Source of the DNA: Planctomycetales bacterium
GTDB lineage: Bacteria; Planctomycetota; Planctomycetia; Pirellulales; UBA7805
Reading direction: 5' to 3'
Assembly (NCBI GenBank): GCA_011772275.1
Contig: WVZU01000255.1
Span: 1,004 to 10,725 of the forward strand
Length of the DNA stretch: 9,722 nt
A program made the translations under genes and the position numbers. Positions 1-5,891 of this stretch are shown here, piece after piece (positions within the stretch are counted from its first letter, which is position 1; every line of letters begins with the position of its first letter). The notes beneath the pieces were generated by a model that searched no databases, had not been told where the DNA came from, and worked only from the letters and a program-made list of their open reading frames with translations.

Positions 1-35
1 ATGCCGGGGCGATGATGTCCATCACCCCACCGGCG

Positions 36-53
36 AGGCCCGTTTACGGGCCT
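36..53. repeat. Short palindrome, GTTTAC core
   Basis: This is a perfect inverted repeat: AGGCCCGT, a 2-nt centre TT, then ACGGGCCT. It lies in gene-free sequence and shares its GT-TT-AC / GT-AA-AC core with the palindrome at 154-171, so the two look like members of one repeat family. The strand cannot be assigned because the element is symmetric. Its function is unknown; it could be a REP-like intergenic element or form an RNA hairpin. Confidence 0.6.
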
Positions 54-132
54 TCTGGCCATTGCGGCTTCAGCCCTGGCGATCACGTGTGGTGCTGCTT
101 GATTGAGTGTTGTTCCTCCGCGAGTCATCCCA

Positions 133-142
133 GGCTAAAGCC
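133..142. repeat. Short palindrome, GCTAAAGC core
   Basis: GGCTAAAGCC is a small inverted repeat (GGCT, AA, AGCC). On its own it would be negligible. It shares the eight-base GCTAAAGC core with the longer palindrome at 198-217, and the reverse complement of that core occurs at 1558-1565, which suggests a degenerate member of a repeat family. Confidence 0.4.
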
Positions 143-153
143 AGACAACGGCA

Positions 154-171
154 AGCCCCGTAAACGGGGCT
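154..171. repeat. Short palindrome, GTAAAC core
   Basis: This is a perfect inverted repeat: AGCCCCGT, centre AA, ACGGGGCT. It is the same kind of element as 36-53 (there AGGCCCGT/ACGGGCCT), with compensating changes in both arms. A run of seven T residues follows at 179-185, but seven unrelated bases separate it from the stem. That makes it a poor intrinsic terminator on the plus strand, and a repeat-family reading is preferred. Confidence 0.6.
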
Positions 172-197
172 CGACAGATTTTTTTACCCGATCTGAA

Positions 198-217
198 CCT
201 CGTGCTAAAGCACGAGG
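198..217. repeat. Palindrome CCTCGTGC-TAAA-GCACGAGG
   Basis: Two perfectly complementary 8-nt arms flank a TAAA centre. It is the most extended of the GCTAAAGC-core palindromes in the window. From memory, near-identical palindromes recur between genes in Pirellulales genomes, but I could not search to confirm this. It lies about 240 nt beyond the stop codon of the minus-strand secreted protein, so it could form a transcript-end hairpin, although no T-tract follows on the minus strand. Confidence 0.6.
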
Positions 218-457
218 CTATTCGCATGAAGCCAGAAAAGCACGCGGCTGCTGACATAAAACCGCTAAGGCGCCGGATGCGACAACGACCAGTTGCTGCA
301 ATCGGCTAGGGTGTTACGCAAAGTGCAAAATGCACCCGGAGGCGGGCTGGCGTGGCCCGGCCGAACCGATGTTCCCCGCCGATGAACGTGATGGTCCCGC
401 TTGCCGGACAGCAACAAGATCCGCGCCGTCTTCCGGCCGGACAGCAACCTGAAGATC
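218..457. other. Gene-free stretch with an imperfect direct repeat
   Basis: No open frame here has convincing protein character; the frames seen are short and biased in composition. The notable structure is a direct repeat: GCCGGACAGCAAC occurs at 403-415 and again at 436-448. Both copies run on to AAGATC (415-421 and 452-457), the second with a 3-nt insertion. Read on the minus strand it gives GATCTT(CAG)GTTGCTGTCCGGC twice, 33 bp apart. A small hairpin GTGCA-AAA-TGCAC lies at 323-335. The stretch may be decayed coding sequence or 3' untranslated sequence of the upstream minus-strand gene. Confidence 0.45.
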
Positions 458-1474
458 TCACTCGATCCCCTTCACGGACAATGGCGGAGCAAAACTTGTT
501 CGCGGGATCCCTCCACCGCCAATCGACGTGGGGTTGTTGTTGGTGACCACCTGCAACAGCGGCAGGATGGCTGACAGCTGGTCGGCAAAATCTTCCGGAA
601 TCTCCCGGGCGGCCGCCGGTTCGGCGTAGAAGCATAGATTGGCATCGGCCGCGTCGGTGATATAGGCGCCATAGTCCTGCAAGGCGCGGGCCAGCTGGTA
701 CAGCGGACCGGAACGGGGCAGCGAGGTCTGCCAGAGGGGCAGGTCGGCGGGAATGGCCAGCAGCGTCCCCATGTACAGATTGCCCCGCTCGGCATAGGTC
801 GTTTCCCAGCCGTTGTCGGCGGCGCTGGCCGGCCACACGAAGGGCCTGCCGTCCGGTCCGTTTTTGTTGAGTGCCGCTCGGCGGACAGCGATGGCCAGCG
901 CATGGCGGATTCCACGGGTCAACTCGTCCTGACGAATCAGGCCGCCGATCGCCGAACCGCCGTACGCCCGCACACCGTGCCAGGTGTCGTATATGCCCGG
1001 TCCGGTTAACGCATTTTGTATCGCGCTGTGGGCGATGATCTTACCGGGCTGGCTCAGGTCGGCCTGGAACAGTTCGGTGACCAGCCGGCGACCGGGGTCG
1101 ACGATGTGCAGATGTCCGTCGGCACGGGGATCGGGTGTCGCCGTGGCCGGGACATGGATCGTCGCCTGCGGCGGTCCCCCGTCCCGCAGGATGATCGTCC
1201 GCTGTGGATCGCCGGTTGTGGCCAGGAACACTGGGTGACTCCAGGCCGTCACGTTGATATTGGCAGGTCCGTGGCGGTCGAGTCCGGGTGAATGGATGTT
1301 GGTGAAGTGCGCGTCCGAGCCGATGGGGTGGTTCCAGGGGCTGTCGGTTGCGAACGGCCACCGAGCCGGATCACGGACGGCGTATGCCGGCTGGTCCGGA
1401 AGCGCCTCGGTGCAACCCTTGGCGGGCAGGAGGGCCAGCGGCAGCAGGAGCAGCAGAACGGATCGCCGGGGCAT
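458..1474 (-). CDS. Secreted protein of unknown function, probable lipoprotein
   Basis: This is a 338-residue exported protein. I do not know its function. The chosen ATG at 1474 gives a compact export signal: MPRR, a leucine-rich core at residues 6-16, then a candidate lipobox ending in Cys21 (PAKGC). The lysine two residues before the cysteine makes the lipobox imperfect, so cleavage by signal peptidase I is possible. A TTG seven codons upstream (1495) would also work; neither start has a good Shine-Dalgarno. The mature part carries WPFATDSPWNHPI (39-51), then segments rich in GG and aromatic residues: DTWHGVRAYGG, SAIGGLIR, YMGTLLAIP, LQDYGAYITDA and a terminal TSIGGGGIPR. The PFAxDSPWNxPI opening and the GLIR / LQDYGAY segments recall, from memory, an uncharacterised bacterial secreted family with a probable beta-rich fold. 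No catalytic motif is recognisable. It is transcribed divergently from the kinase gene. Confidence 0.8.
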   Translation of the reverse strand: MPRRSVLLLLLPLALLPAKGCTEALPDQPAYAVRDPARWPFATDSPWNHPIGSDAHFTNIHSPGLDRHGPANINVTAWSHPVFLATTGDPQRTIILRDGGPPQATIHVPATATPDPRADGHLHIVDPGRRLVTELFQADLSQPGKIIAHSAIQNALTGPGIYDTWHGVRAYGGSAIGGLIRQDELTRGIRHALAIAVRRAALNKNGPDGRPFVWPASAADNGWETTYAERGNLYMGTLLAIPADLPLWQTSLPRSGPLYQLARALQDYGAYITDAADANLCFYAEPAAAREIPEDFADQLSAILPLLQVVTNNNPTSIGGGGIPRTSFAPPLSVKGIE

Positions 1475-1740
1475 GGGGCAGGCCTGAAGTTTCAAAAATG
1501 CTGTACAAGTCTAGCTTGTTTCTTTCCGAGCCGAGGCAGGATGGCGCGGCGGGCCCGGCTTTAGCGGCCGACCCTTGGCCCTCTTTCACACTGTTGGGTT
1601 TCCGTCGAAAAGCGTATCAGCCGTTCTGCTGGGCGTCTGGGGTTGGCGTGCCGGGGAGGGACCGGTCAAGGTGGGGATCACGGCGGGCGAACCTGTTGGG
1701 GCGGACTTGTCGCGAGCATTTATGGCATAATGATCCGGCT
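1475..1740. other. Divergent intergenic region
   Basis: This 266-bp region separates the start codons of the secreted protein and the kinase, so both promoters should lie here. A short inverted repeat ACAAG-TCTAG-CTTGT occupies 1505-1519, close to the start of the minus-strand gene, and could be an operator. A GCTTTAGC core (1558-1565) in GC-rich flanks looks like a degenerate copy of the palindrome family at 133-217. The kinase frame stays open upstream to 1348, but that stretch overlaps the secreted-protein gene on the other strand and has no kinase homology, so it is treated as non-coding. Confidence 0.5.
1723..1731 (+). promoter_or_regulatory. Possible extended -10 promoter of the kinase gene
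   Basis: TGG-CATAAT matches the extended -10 consensus TGn-TATAAT with one mismatch. There is no convincing -35 hexamer at 16-18 bp, which is tolerated in extended -10 promoters. Initiation would be expected around 1738, only a few bases before the ATG at 1741. The transcript would then be leaderless or nearly so, consistent with the lack of a Shine-Dalgarno before this ATG. This is a pattern match only. Confidence 0.3.
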
Positions 1741-2724
1741 ATGGCGCGGATCGGGCAGTACAAGCTGGGTCGAGCGATCGGATGGGGGACGGTGGGGACC
1801 GTCTATCGGGCTCGGGATCGCAAAACGGGTCAACCGGTCGCGGTGAAGATTCTCTTGCCACAGGTCTCGGAGGACCAGAACATCCTCCGCCGCTTCCGCC
1901 GCGAAATGTCGGTGTTGGAAAAGCTGGATCACCCGGGGATTGTCCGTTATTTTGGCGGCGGGACGCACAAAGGCCAGTTGTATTACGCCATGGAGCTGGT
2001 CGAGTTTGGCACGGTCAAGGACGAATTGGAGGCGCGGGGGCGCTTGCCCTGGCGGAGAGCCTGTCGTTACGGGCAGCAAATCTGTTCAGCGCTGCAACAC
2101 GCGCACAATCACAACATCATCCACCGCGACTTGAAGCCGAGCAATTTATTTCTTGGGGCGGGCGGGCGGCTGAAACTGGGCGACTTTGGGATTGCCCGCG
2201 ACACCGGTTCGATCGACCTGACCGATTTGGGCATGACGGTCGGCACCTACGCCTACATGGCCCCTGAGCAGATTCGAGGTGGGCGGGAGGTTTCGGACAA
2301 AACAGATCTTTATGCGCTGGGTTGCCTGCTGTATGAAATGGTGACGGGCCGACAGCCGTTTCGTGGCGACAATTTCGCGATGATTTTTGATCAGCATTTG
2401 CACAGTCCGCCGCCGCGGGCCAGCGAGTTAGCGCAAGATTGTCCGCTCGCCTTCGAGCAAATGATCGTGCGGCTGATGTCCAAGGAGGCGGAATTGCGTC
2501 CCTTCAACGCTCGTTATGTCCAAGGCGCTCTGCAGAATCTCTTGGACAGCCAGCCGGCGGGGGAGGACGAGCCGGCTGAGGATGTGCTTGCTTTTTACCG
2601 CGGGGCGGCCCGGAATCCCCCCCCAGACGCTCGACAGGTTTCCTGGTCGGTGTTGGCCGGAATCTTGCTGCTGGTCGCGGGCGCCATCGGCGTCGCGGTC
2701 CTTTTGAAGAACGTGGCGCTGTAA
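1741..2724 (+). CDS. Membrane-anchored Ser/Thr protein kinase (Hanks type)
   Basis: This 327-residue protein has a complete eukaryotic-like kinase domain followed by one membrane helix. The catalytic elements are intact: glycine loop GWGTVG (14-19), VAVK with ATP-binding Lys36, helix-C Glu55, HRDLKPSN (128-135) with catalytic Asp130 and Asn135, DFG (148-150), an activation segment with several Thr/Ser residues, APE (174-176) and SDKTDLYALG (185-194). It should therefore phosphorylate proteins on Ser/Thr. A Pro/Glu-rich linker leads to a hydrophobic helix at about 302-322, leaving only about five residues beyond the membrane. No PASTA, WD40, TPR or other sensor domain is present, unlike many planctomycete kinases, so input must come through membrane partners or the cytoplasm. 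The ATG at 1741 is chosen because the domain begins at once (GQYKLGRAIG). The lipid kinase gene starts 5 nt after the stop, suggesting co-transcription. Confidence 0.93.
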   Translation: MARIGQYKLGRAIGWGTVGTVYRARDRKTGQPVAVKILLPQVSEDQNILRRFRREMSVLEKLDHPGIVRYFGGGTHKGQLYYAMELVEFGTVKDELEARGRLPWRRACRYGQQICSALQHAHNHNIIHRDLKPSNLFLGAGGRLKLGDFGIARDTGSIDLTDLGMTVGTYAYMAPEQIRGGREVSDKTDLYALGCLLYEMVTGRQPFRGDNFAMIFDQHLHSPPPRASELAQDCPLAFEQMIVRLMSKEAELRPFNARYVQGALQNLLDSQPAGEDEPAEDVLAFYRGAARNPPPDARQVSWSVLAGILLLVAGAIGVAVLLKNVAL

Positions 2725-2729
2725 GTTCT

Positions 2730-3680
2730 GTGAGCGACGCCGAGTACCTTTCCGCGCGGGCCGACCATGTGCTGATTTGCGTGAACCCGAAGGCCGGCAG
2801 CGGTTCGCGTCGGCGGCAAAGCCGAGTGCGGCGGCTGAAGGAGATGCTGGTCCAGGCTGGCCTGACCGTGGAGGTCCACCACGACCTGGATGGGGTCCGC
2901 AGCCGGTCGGATCAGTTGCAGGCCGACGGGCGGTTGCGGGTCGTGGTGGGGGCCGGGGGAGACGGCACGTTGCACGCCCTGCTGAACCGGCTGGCGGCGG
3001 GCATTCCCCTGGCCATGTTGCCGCTGGGTACGGAAAATTTGCTGGCCCAGTATGTGGGTCAGCGGCGGCGGCTGTCCGAGTTGGCGCGGATGATTCAGGC
3101 CGGCCACCTGGTGCGGCGGGATGCCGGGCGGGCCAACGGGCAGCTGTTCCTGCTGATGGCCACCGCCGGATTTGACGCCGAGGTTGCTCGACGCTTGAGC
3201 GACCGCCGCGTGGGAAATATCCGCCGTTCCAGTTACCTCGGGCCGATCCTCGCCGCGATTGCCAATTATCAGTATCCCTGCATGCGGATCACGCTGGAGA
3301 CCGCCGAGGAAACCGTTCGCTGGCAAGCCTGCTGGTGCTTTACTTTCAACCTGCCGCAATACGGGTTTGGCATGCGCTTTGTGCCCGACGCGGATCCGTG
3401 CGATGGCCAGCTGGACGTCTGCCTGTTTCGGCATGGTTCCTTCTGGCACGCCGTATGGTACACCACGAATCTTTACCTGCGGCGGCACACGCGCCTGAAA
3501 GATTGCGTGACCGCCGTGGGCAGGCGGATCCAGGTCGAGGCGGACCAGCCGGTGCCGTACGAATTGGATGGTGATTTTGCCGGTTGGCTGCCGCTGGAAC
3601 TGGACGTCCAGCCGCAGCGCCTGACCTTATTGATGCCAAGCGGCCCGCGTGGACCGCTGGAAGGGTCTGCCGCCCGCTGA
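2730..3680 (+). CDS. Diacylglycerol/sphingosine kinase-family lipid kinase
   Basis: This 316-residue protein belongs to the DAGK catalytic family (YegS, DgkB, LCB5), which transfers phosphate from ATP to a lipid hydroxyl. The N-terminal nucleotide-binding region has VNPKAGSG (18-25), the signature GGDGT (76-80) and PLGTEN (98-103). The C-terminal half forms the usual beta-rich lipid-binding lobe, containing ATAGFDAEV and ending with ELDGDFAGWLPLEL followed by a short RLTLLMP strand. Length and architecture are normal for a soluble or peripheral enzyme; there is no membrane helix. The substrate (diacylglycerol, sphingoid base or phosphatidylglycerol) cannot be read from the sequence. The GTG start lies 5 nt after the kinase stop and has no clear Shine-Dalgarno, so translational coupling is likely. 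The residue after PLGT is Glu where many relatives have Gly, Ala or Thr. A later in-frame GTG at 2769 would remove the N-terminal leader but still keep the first strand. Confidence 0.88.
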   Translation: MSDAEYLSARADHVLICVNPKAGSGSRRRQSRVRRLKEMLVQAGLTVEVHHDLDGVRSRSDQLQADGRLRVVVGAGGDGTLHALLNRLAAGIPLAMLPLGTENLLAQYVGQRRRLSELARMIQAGHLVRRDAGRANGQLFLLMATAGFDAEVARRLSDRRVGNIRRSSYLGPILAAIANYQYPCMRITLETAEETVRWQACWCFTFNLPQYGFGMRFVPDADPCDGQLDVCLFRHGSFWHAVWYTTNLYLRRHTRLKDCVTAVGRRIQVEADQPVPYELDGDFAGWLPLELDVQPQRLTLLMPSGPRGPLEGSAAR

Positions 3681-3781
3681 GCGGGGGGAAGAGGGCCTCC
3701 CTGGTCCGCGGGGGAAGATCGCTTTTTCGCCCGCCTGCAGAACGGCCAGGGTCCTTGCGTCGCAGATCCGGCTGCAGGATC

Positions 3782-4882
3782 ATGGAAGATGCTCTGAAAA
3801 CGCGAACCGCTACCGATCCCATGCACTTGCTTGACGTTGCCCAGCATCCGCTGCAGGACTGGCTGCGGCAGCAGGGTCTGCCATCCTATCGTGGCCGGCA
3901 GATTTGCCGCTGGCTGTTTCAGTCCCGCGTCGAAACGTTCGCGCAGATGACGGACCTGCCGGCCGAACTGCGCCGGCGGTTGGAGGCCGAGGTTCCGCTG
4001 TGGACGACCCGCGTCGTCGCGCACGCGCAGTCCAAAGATGGGACCGAAAAACTGTTGTTGAACTTGTCCGACCAACAGCAGGTCGAATGCGTCTTGCTGC
4101 GCGACGGCACGCGCCGCACGATCTGTGTCAGTTCCCAGGTAGGTTGCGGCATGGGGTGTGTCTTCTGTGCCAGCGGGCTGGAGGGGGTGGTCCGCAATTT
4201 GAACAGCGGCGAAATCGTGGAACAAATGTTGCATCTGCTACGGTTGTTGCCCGCGGACCAGCGGATCAGCCACATCGTGATGATGGGAATGGGGGAACCG
4301 CTGGCGAATCTCAACCAGGTACTGCCGGCCTTGGCGGCCGCAGAGAGCCCCGACGGAATGGGCATTAGCGCTCGACGGATCACCATCTCTACCGTGGGAC
4401 TGCCGGAAGCCATCCAGCGACTGGTGCGACTGGGCTGCTCCTACAACCTGGCGGTCTCCCTGCACGCGGCCGACGACAGGTTGCGTAACGAACTGGTTCC
4501 GGTGAACCGCCAGATTGGGATCGAACAGATTCTGGTGGCGGCGGACGCCTACTTCGCACGATCCGGCCGTCGCTTGACCTTTGAGTATGTCCTGTTGGCG
4601 GGAGTCAATGACCGTACCGAGGATGCTCAGCGACTGGCCGGCCACTTGAAGGATCGGCCGGCCCTGTTGAATCTGATCCCCTACAATCCCGTGCCGGGAC
4701 TGCCTTACCGCACGCCTTCCACCGCGTCCTGCCGGCGTTTTACTCAGGTTTTGCTGCGAGCGGGCGTGAACGTCAAGGTCCGCCAGCGGAAGGGATCCGC
4801 GATCGACGCCGCCTGCGGCCAGTTGCGGCGGCTGCAAACACCGGACGTTGTAGCAATCCGGCACACCCCCGCTCTACAATAA
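3782..4882 (+). CDS. rlmN: Dual-specificity rRNA/tRNA adenine-C2 methyltransferase RlmN
   Basis: RlmN is a radical-SAM enzyme that makes 2-methyladenosine at 23S rRNA A2503 and, in characterised bacteria, tRNA A37. This 366-residue copy has all key elements. The [4Fe-4S] motif CGMGCVFC (Cys122, Cys126, Cys129) sits in the family block CVSSQVGC. Cys115, just before it, matches the methylene-forming cysteine region of the E. coli enzyme. Cys345 in IDAACGQL matches the second catalytic cysteine. MMGMGEPLAN, ITISTVGL, LAVSLHAADD, NRQIGIEQI and LIPYNP are typical family stretches. The N-terminal HhH-like region includes PSYRGRQICRWLF (34-46). Length agrees with known members. The ATG at 3782 is preferred; AGGA lies only 2 nt upstream, and a second in-frame ATG at 3821 (MHLLDV) aligns well with typical starts. 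It lies 101 nt after the lipid kinase and is probably a housekeeping neighbour rather than a partner. Confidence 0.96.
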   Translation: MEDALKTRTATDPMHLLDVAQHPLQDWLRQQGLPSYRGRQICRWLFQSRVETFAQMTDLPAELRRRLEAEVPLWTTRVVAHAQSKDGTEKLLLNLSDQQQVECVLLRDGTRRTICVSSQVGCGMGCVFCASGLEGVVRNLNSGEIVEQMLHLLRLLPADQRISHIVMMGMGEPLANLNQVLPALAAAESPDGMGISARRITISTVGLPEAIQRLVRLGCSYNLAVSLHAADDRLRNELVPVNRQIGIEQILVAADAYFARSGRRLTFEYVLLAGVNDRTEDAQRLAGHLKDRPALLNLIPYNPVPGLPYRTPSTASCRRFTQVLLRAGVNVKVRQRKGSAIDAACGQLRRLQTPDVVAIRHTPALQ

Positions 4883-4904
4883 AAGAGCTGTTGCGGAGAG
4901 CATG

Positions 4905-4925
4905 CCCGCCTTTTGCGAGGGCGGG
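4905..4925. other. GC-rich inverted repeat downstream of rlmN
   Basis: CCCGCC (4905-4910) can pair with GGCGGG (4920-4925) around a loop beginning TTTTGCGA. It lies 22 nt after the rlmN stop. No T-tract follows directly; the nearest is T7 at 4961-4967. A classical intrinsic terminator is therefore not supported, though the hairpin could stabilise the rlmN 3' end or separate it from the next gene. Confidence 0.35.
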
Positions 4926-4973
4926 TGGTCGGCGGCAGCTTCCGCGAATCGAGTTGGGGATTTTTTTGGGGGT

Positions 4974-4984
4974 AAGGGGGGGGG
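4974..4984 (+). promoter_or_regulatory. Ribosome-binding region with a G9 homopolymer, upstream of the DUF58 gene
   Basis: AAGGGGG (4974-4980) can pair with the anti-Shine-Dalgarno using one G-U pair. It lies 8 nt before an in-frame TTG at 4989 and 20 nt before the ATG at 5001. The G residues continue unbroken from 4976 to 4984, and T7 and G5 runs lie just upstream (4961-4972). The spacing argues for the TTG start, whereas the protein's N-terminus looks more natural from the ATG. A homopolymer in this place could change spacing by replication slippage, which is inference only. Confidence 0.4.
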
Positions 4985-5000
4985 CAAGTTGAGCTACGGT

Positions 5001-5891
5001 ATGGCGACGGCAGAGACAGGCCTGTTGAGCGCTCAGTTGCTGGGCCAGTTGGAGCGGCTGGAACTGGTCAGCCGCAAGATCTATCGCGGCCGGATGAAGG
5101 GCGAACGCCGCAGTCCGCGTCGCGGGCAGAGCGTTGAATTTGCGGACTTTCGCAATTACGTCCCGGGTGACGACATTCGCTTTGTCGACTGGAATACCTA
5201 TGCCCGGCTGGACAAGTTGTTTCTCAAGCTGTTCCTCGAAGAAGAGGATCTGCATTTTTACGCCTTGATCGACGCCAGCCCGTCGATGGATTTCGGTCAG
5301 CCGACGAAGCTGCAATTTGCCAAGCAACTGGCTGCCGCGCTGGGTTTTGTGGGTTTGGCCCGGGCCGACCGCGTGCGGATCGAAACGTTGGGCCAGGCGG
5401 CTGAGCAGCCTGCTCCTGTGTTACGCGGCCGCCGCAGCCTGTGGAGGATGCTGGAATACCTGGAGGGGATTCAGCCGGAAGAAAGGGCCAGCCTGGAGGA
5501 GGGGGTCCGGAATTTCTGTCTGCGGAACAGCGGCCAAGGGATCGTCGTGTTGATCAGCGACTTGATGGACAAGGGGGGCTACCAGTCCGCCCTCCGCTAC
5601 CTGCTGGCTCAACGCATGGACATCTACATCATCCACGTCCTCTCGCGGGAGGAGATGGACCCGGGAATCCAGGGCGAGTTGCGGCTGGTCGATTGCGAGG
5701 ATGCGGAGGTGGCCGAGGTCACGGCCAGCGCGCCCCTGCTGGCTCGTTACCGCGAAACGCTGAATGCCTTCCTGGAGGGCGCTCGAGAATTCTGCACGCG
5801 GCGCGGGATGTCCTATGTGCTGGCGCCCAATGAAGTCGCGATCGAAGAATTTGTTGCTCAATATTTGCGCAGGCAGGGTCTGGTGCGCTGA
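5001..5891 (+). CDS. DUF58 domain protein with VWA-like fold (MoxR/Bat-locus type)
   Basis: This 296-residue protein has the DUF58 signature: SVEFADFRNYVPGDDIRFVDW (44-64) followed by YARLDKLFLKLFLEEEDL. It passes into a von Willebrand A-like region with a metal-ion motif DASPSM (Asp91, Ser93, Ser95) and a second acidic strand VVLISDLMD around residue 187. DUF58 proteins usually act with MoxR-family AAA+ ATPases and VWA proteins in envelope or complex-assembly functions; the exact role is unknown. There is no signal peptide or membrane helix, so it is probably cytoplasmic and docks to its membrane partner. The ATG at 5001 gives a natural MATAETGLLS start; TTG at 4989 is the alternative and has the better ribosome-site spacing. 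The stop codon overlaps the next ATG (TGATG), implying translational coupling to the VWA protein. No MoxR gene precedes it; rlmN does. Confidence 0.9.
   Translation: MATAETGLLSAQLLGQLERLELVSRKIYRGRMKGERRSPRRGQSVEFADFRNYVPGDDIRFVDWNTYARLDKLFLKLFLEEEDLHFYALIDASPSMDFGQPTKLQFAKQLAAALGFVGLARADRVRIETLGQAAEQPAPVLRGRRSLWRMLEYLEGIQPEERASLEEGVRNFCLRNSGQGIVVLISDLMDKGGYQSALRYLLAQRMDIYIIHVLSREEMDPGIQGELRLVDCEDAEVAEVTASAPLLARYRETLNAFLEGAREFCTRRGMSYVLAPNEVAIEEFVAQYLRRQGLVR

Noticed and set aside
1..22. Start of a minus-strand gene running off the left edge (ATG at 22)
   Set aside because: Only about seven codons are visible, with a merely G-rich upstream region; this cannot be told apart from chance.
154..185. 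Intrinsic terminator on the plus strand
   Set aside because: There is a good stem and a T7 run, but seven bases separate them and no plus-strand gene ends just upstream in the window.
265..447. Small minus-strand frame of 60 codons beyond the secreted-protein gene
   Set aside because: It starts at a TTG without a ribosome site and has compositionally biased sequence; the direct repeat inside it is reported instead.
1348..1740. Upstream in-frame extension of the kinase by 131 residues
   Set aside because: It overlaps the secreted-protein gene on the opposite strand, has no domain character and is low-complexity; the kinase domain begins directly after the ATG at 1741.
2595..3488. Long minus-strand frame (297 codons) opposite the lipid kinase
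   Set aside because: It is antisense to a gene with intact DAGK motifs and its composition (Pro/Gln/His/Arg-rich) is typical of a shadow frame in GC-rich DNA.
3473..4234. Minus-strand frame (253 codons) across the lipid kinase/rlmN junction
   Set aside because: It lies opposite conserved rlmN and lipid-kinase coding sequence and shows no domain or signal features.
4902..5000. N-terminal extension of the DUF58 protein from the ATG at 4902
   Set aside because: The extra residues translate the GC hairpin and the G/T homopolymer tracts and look like spacer; the family-like start is at 5001 or 4989.
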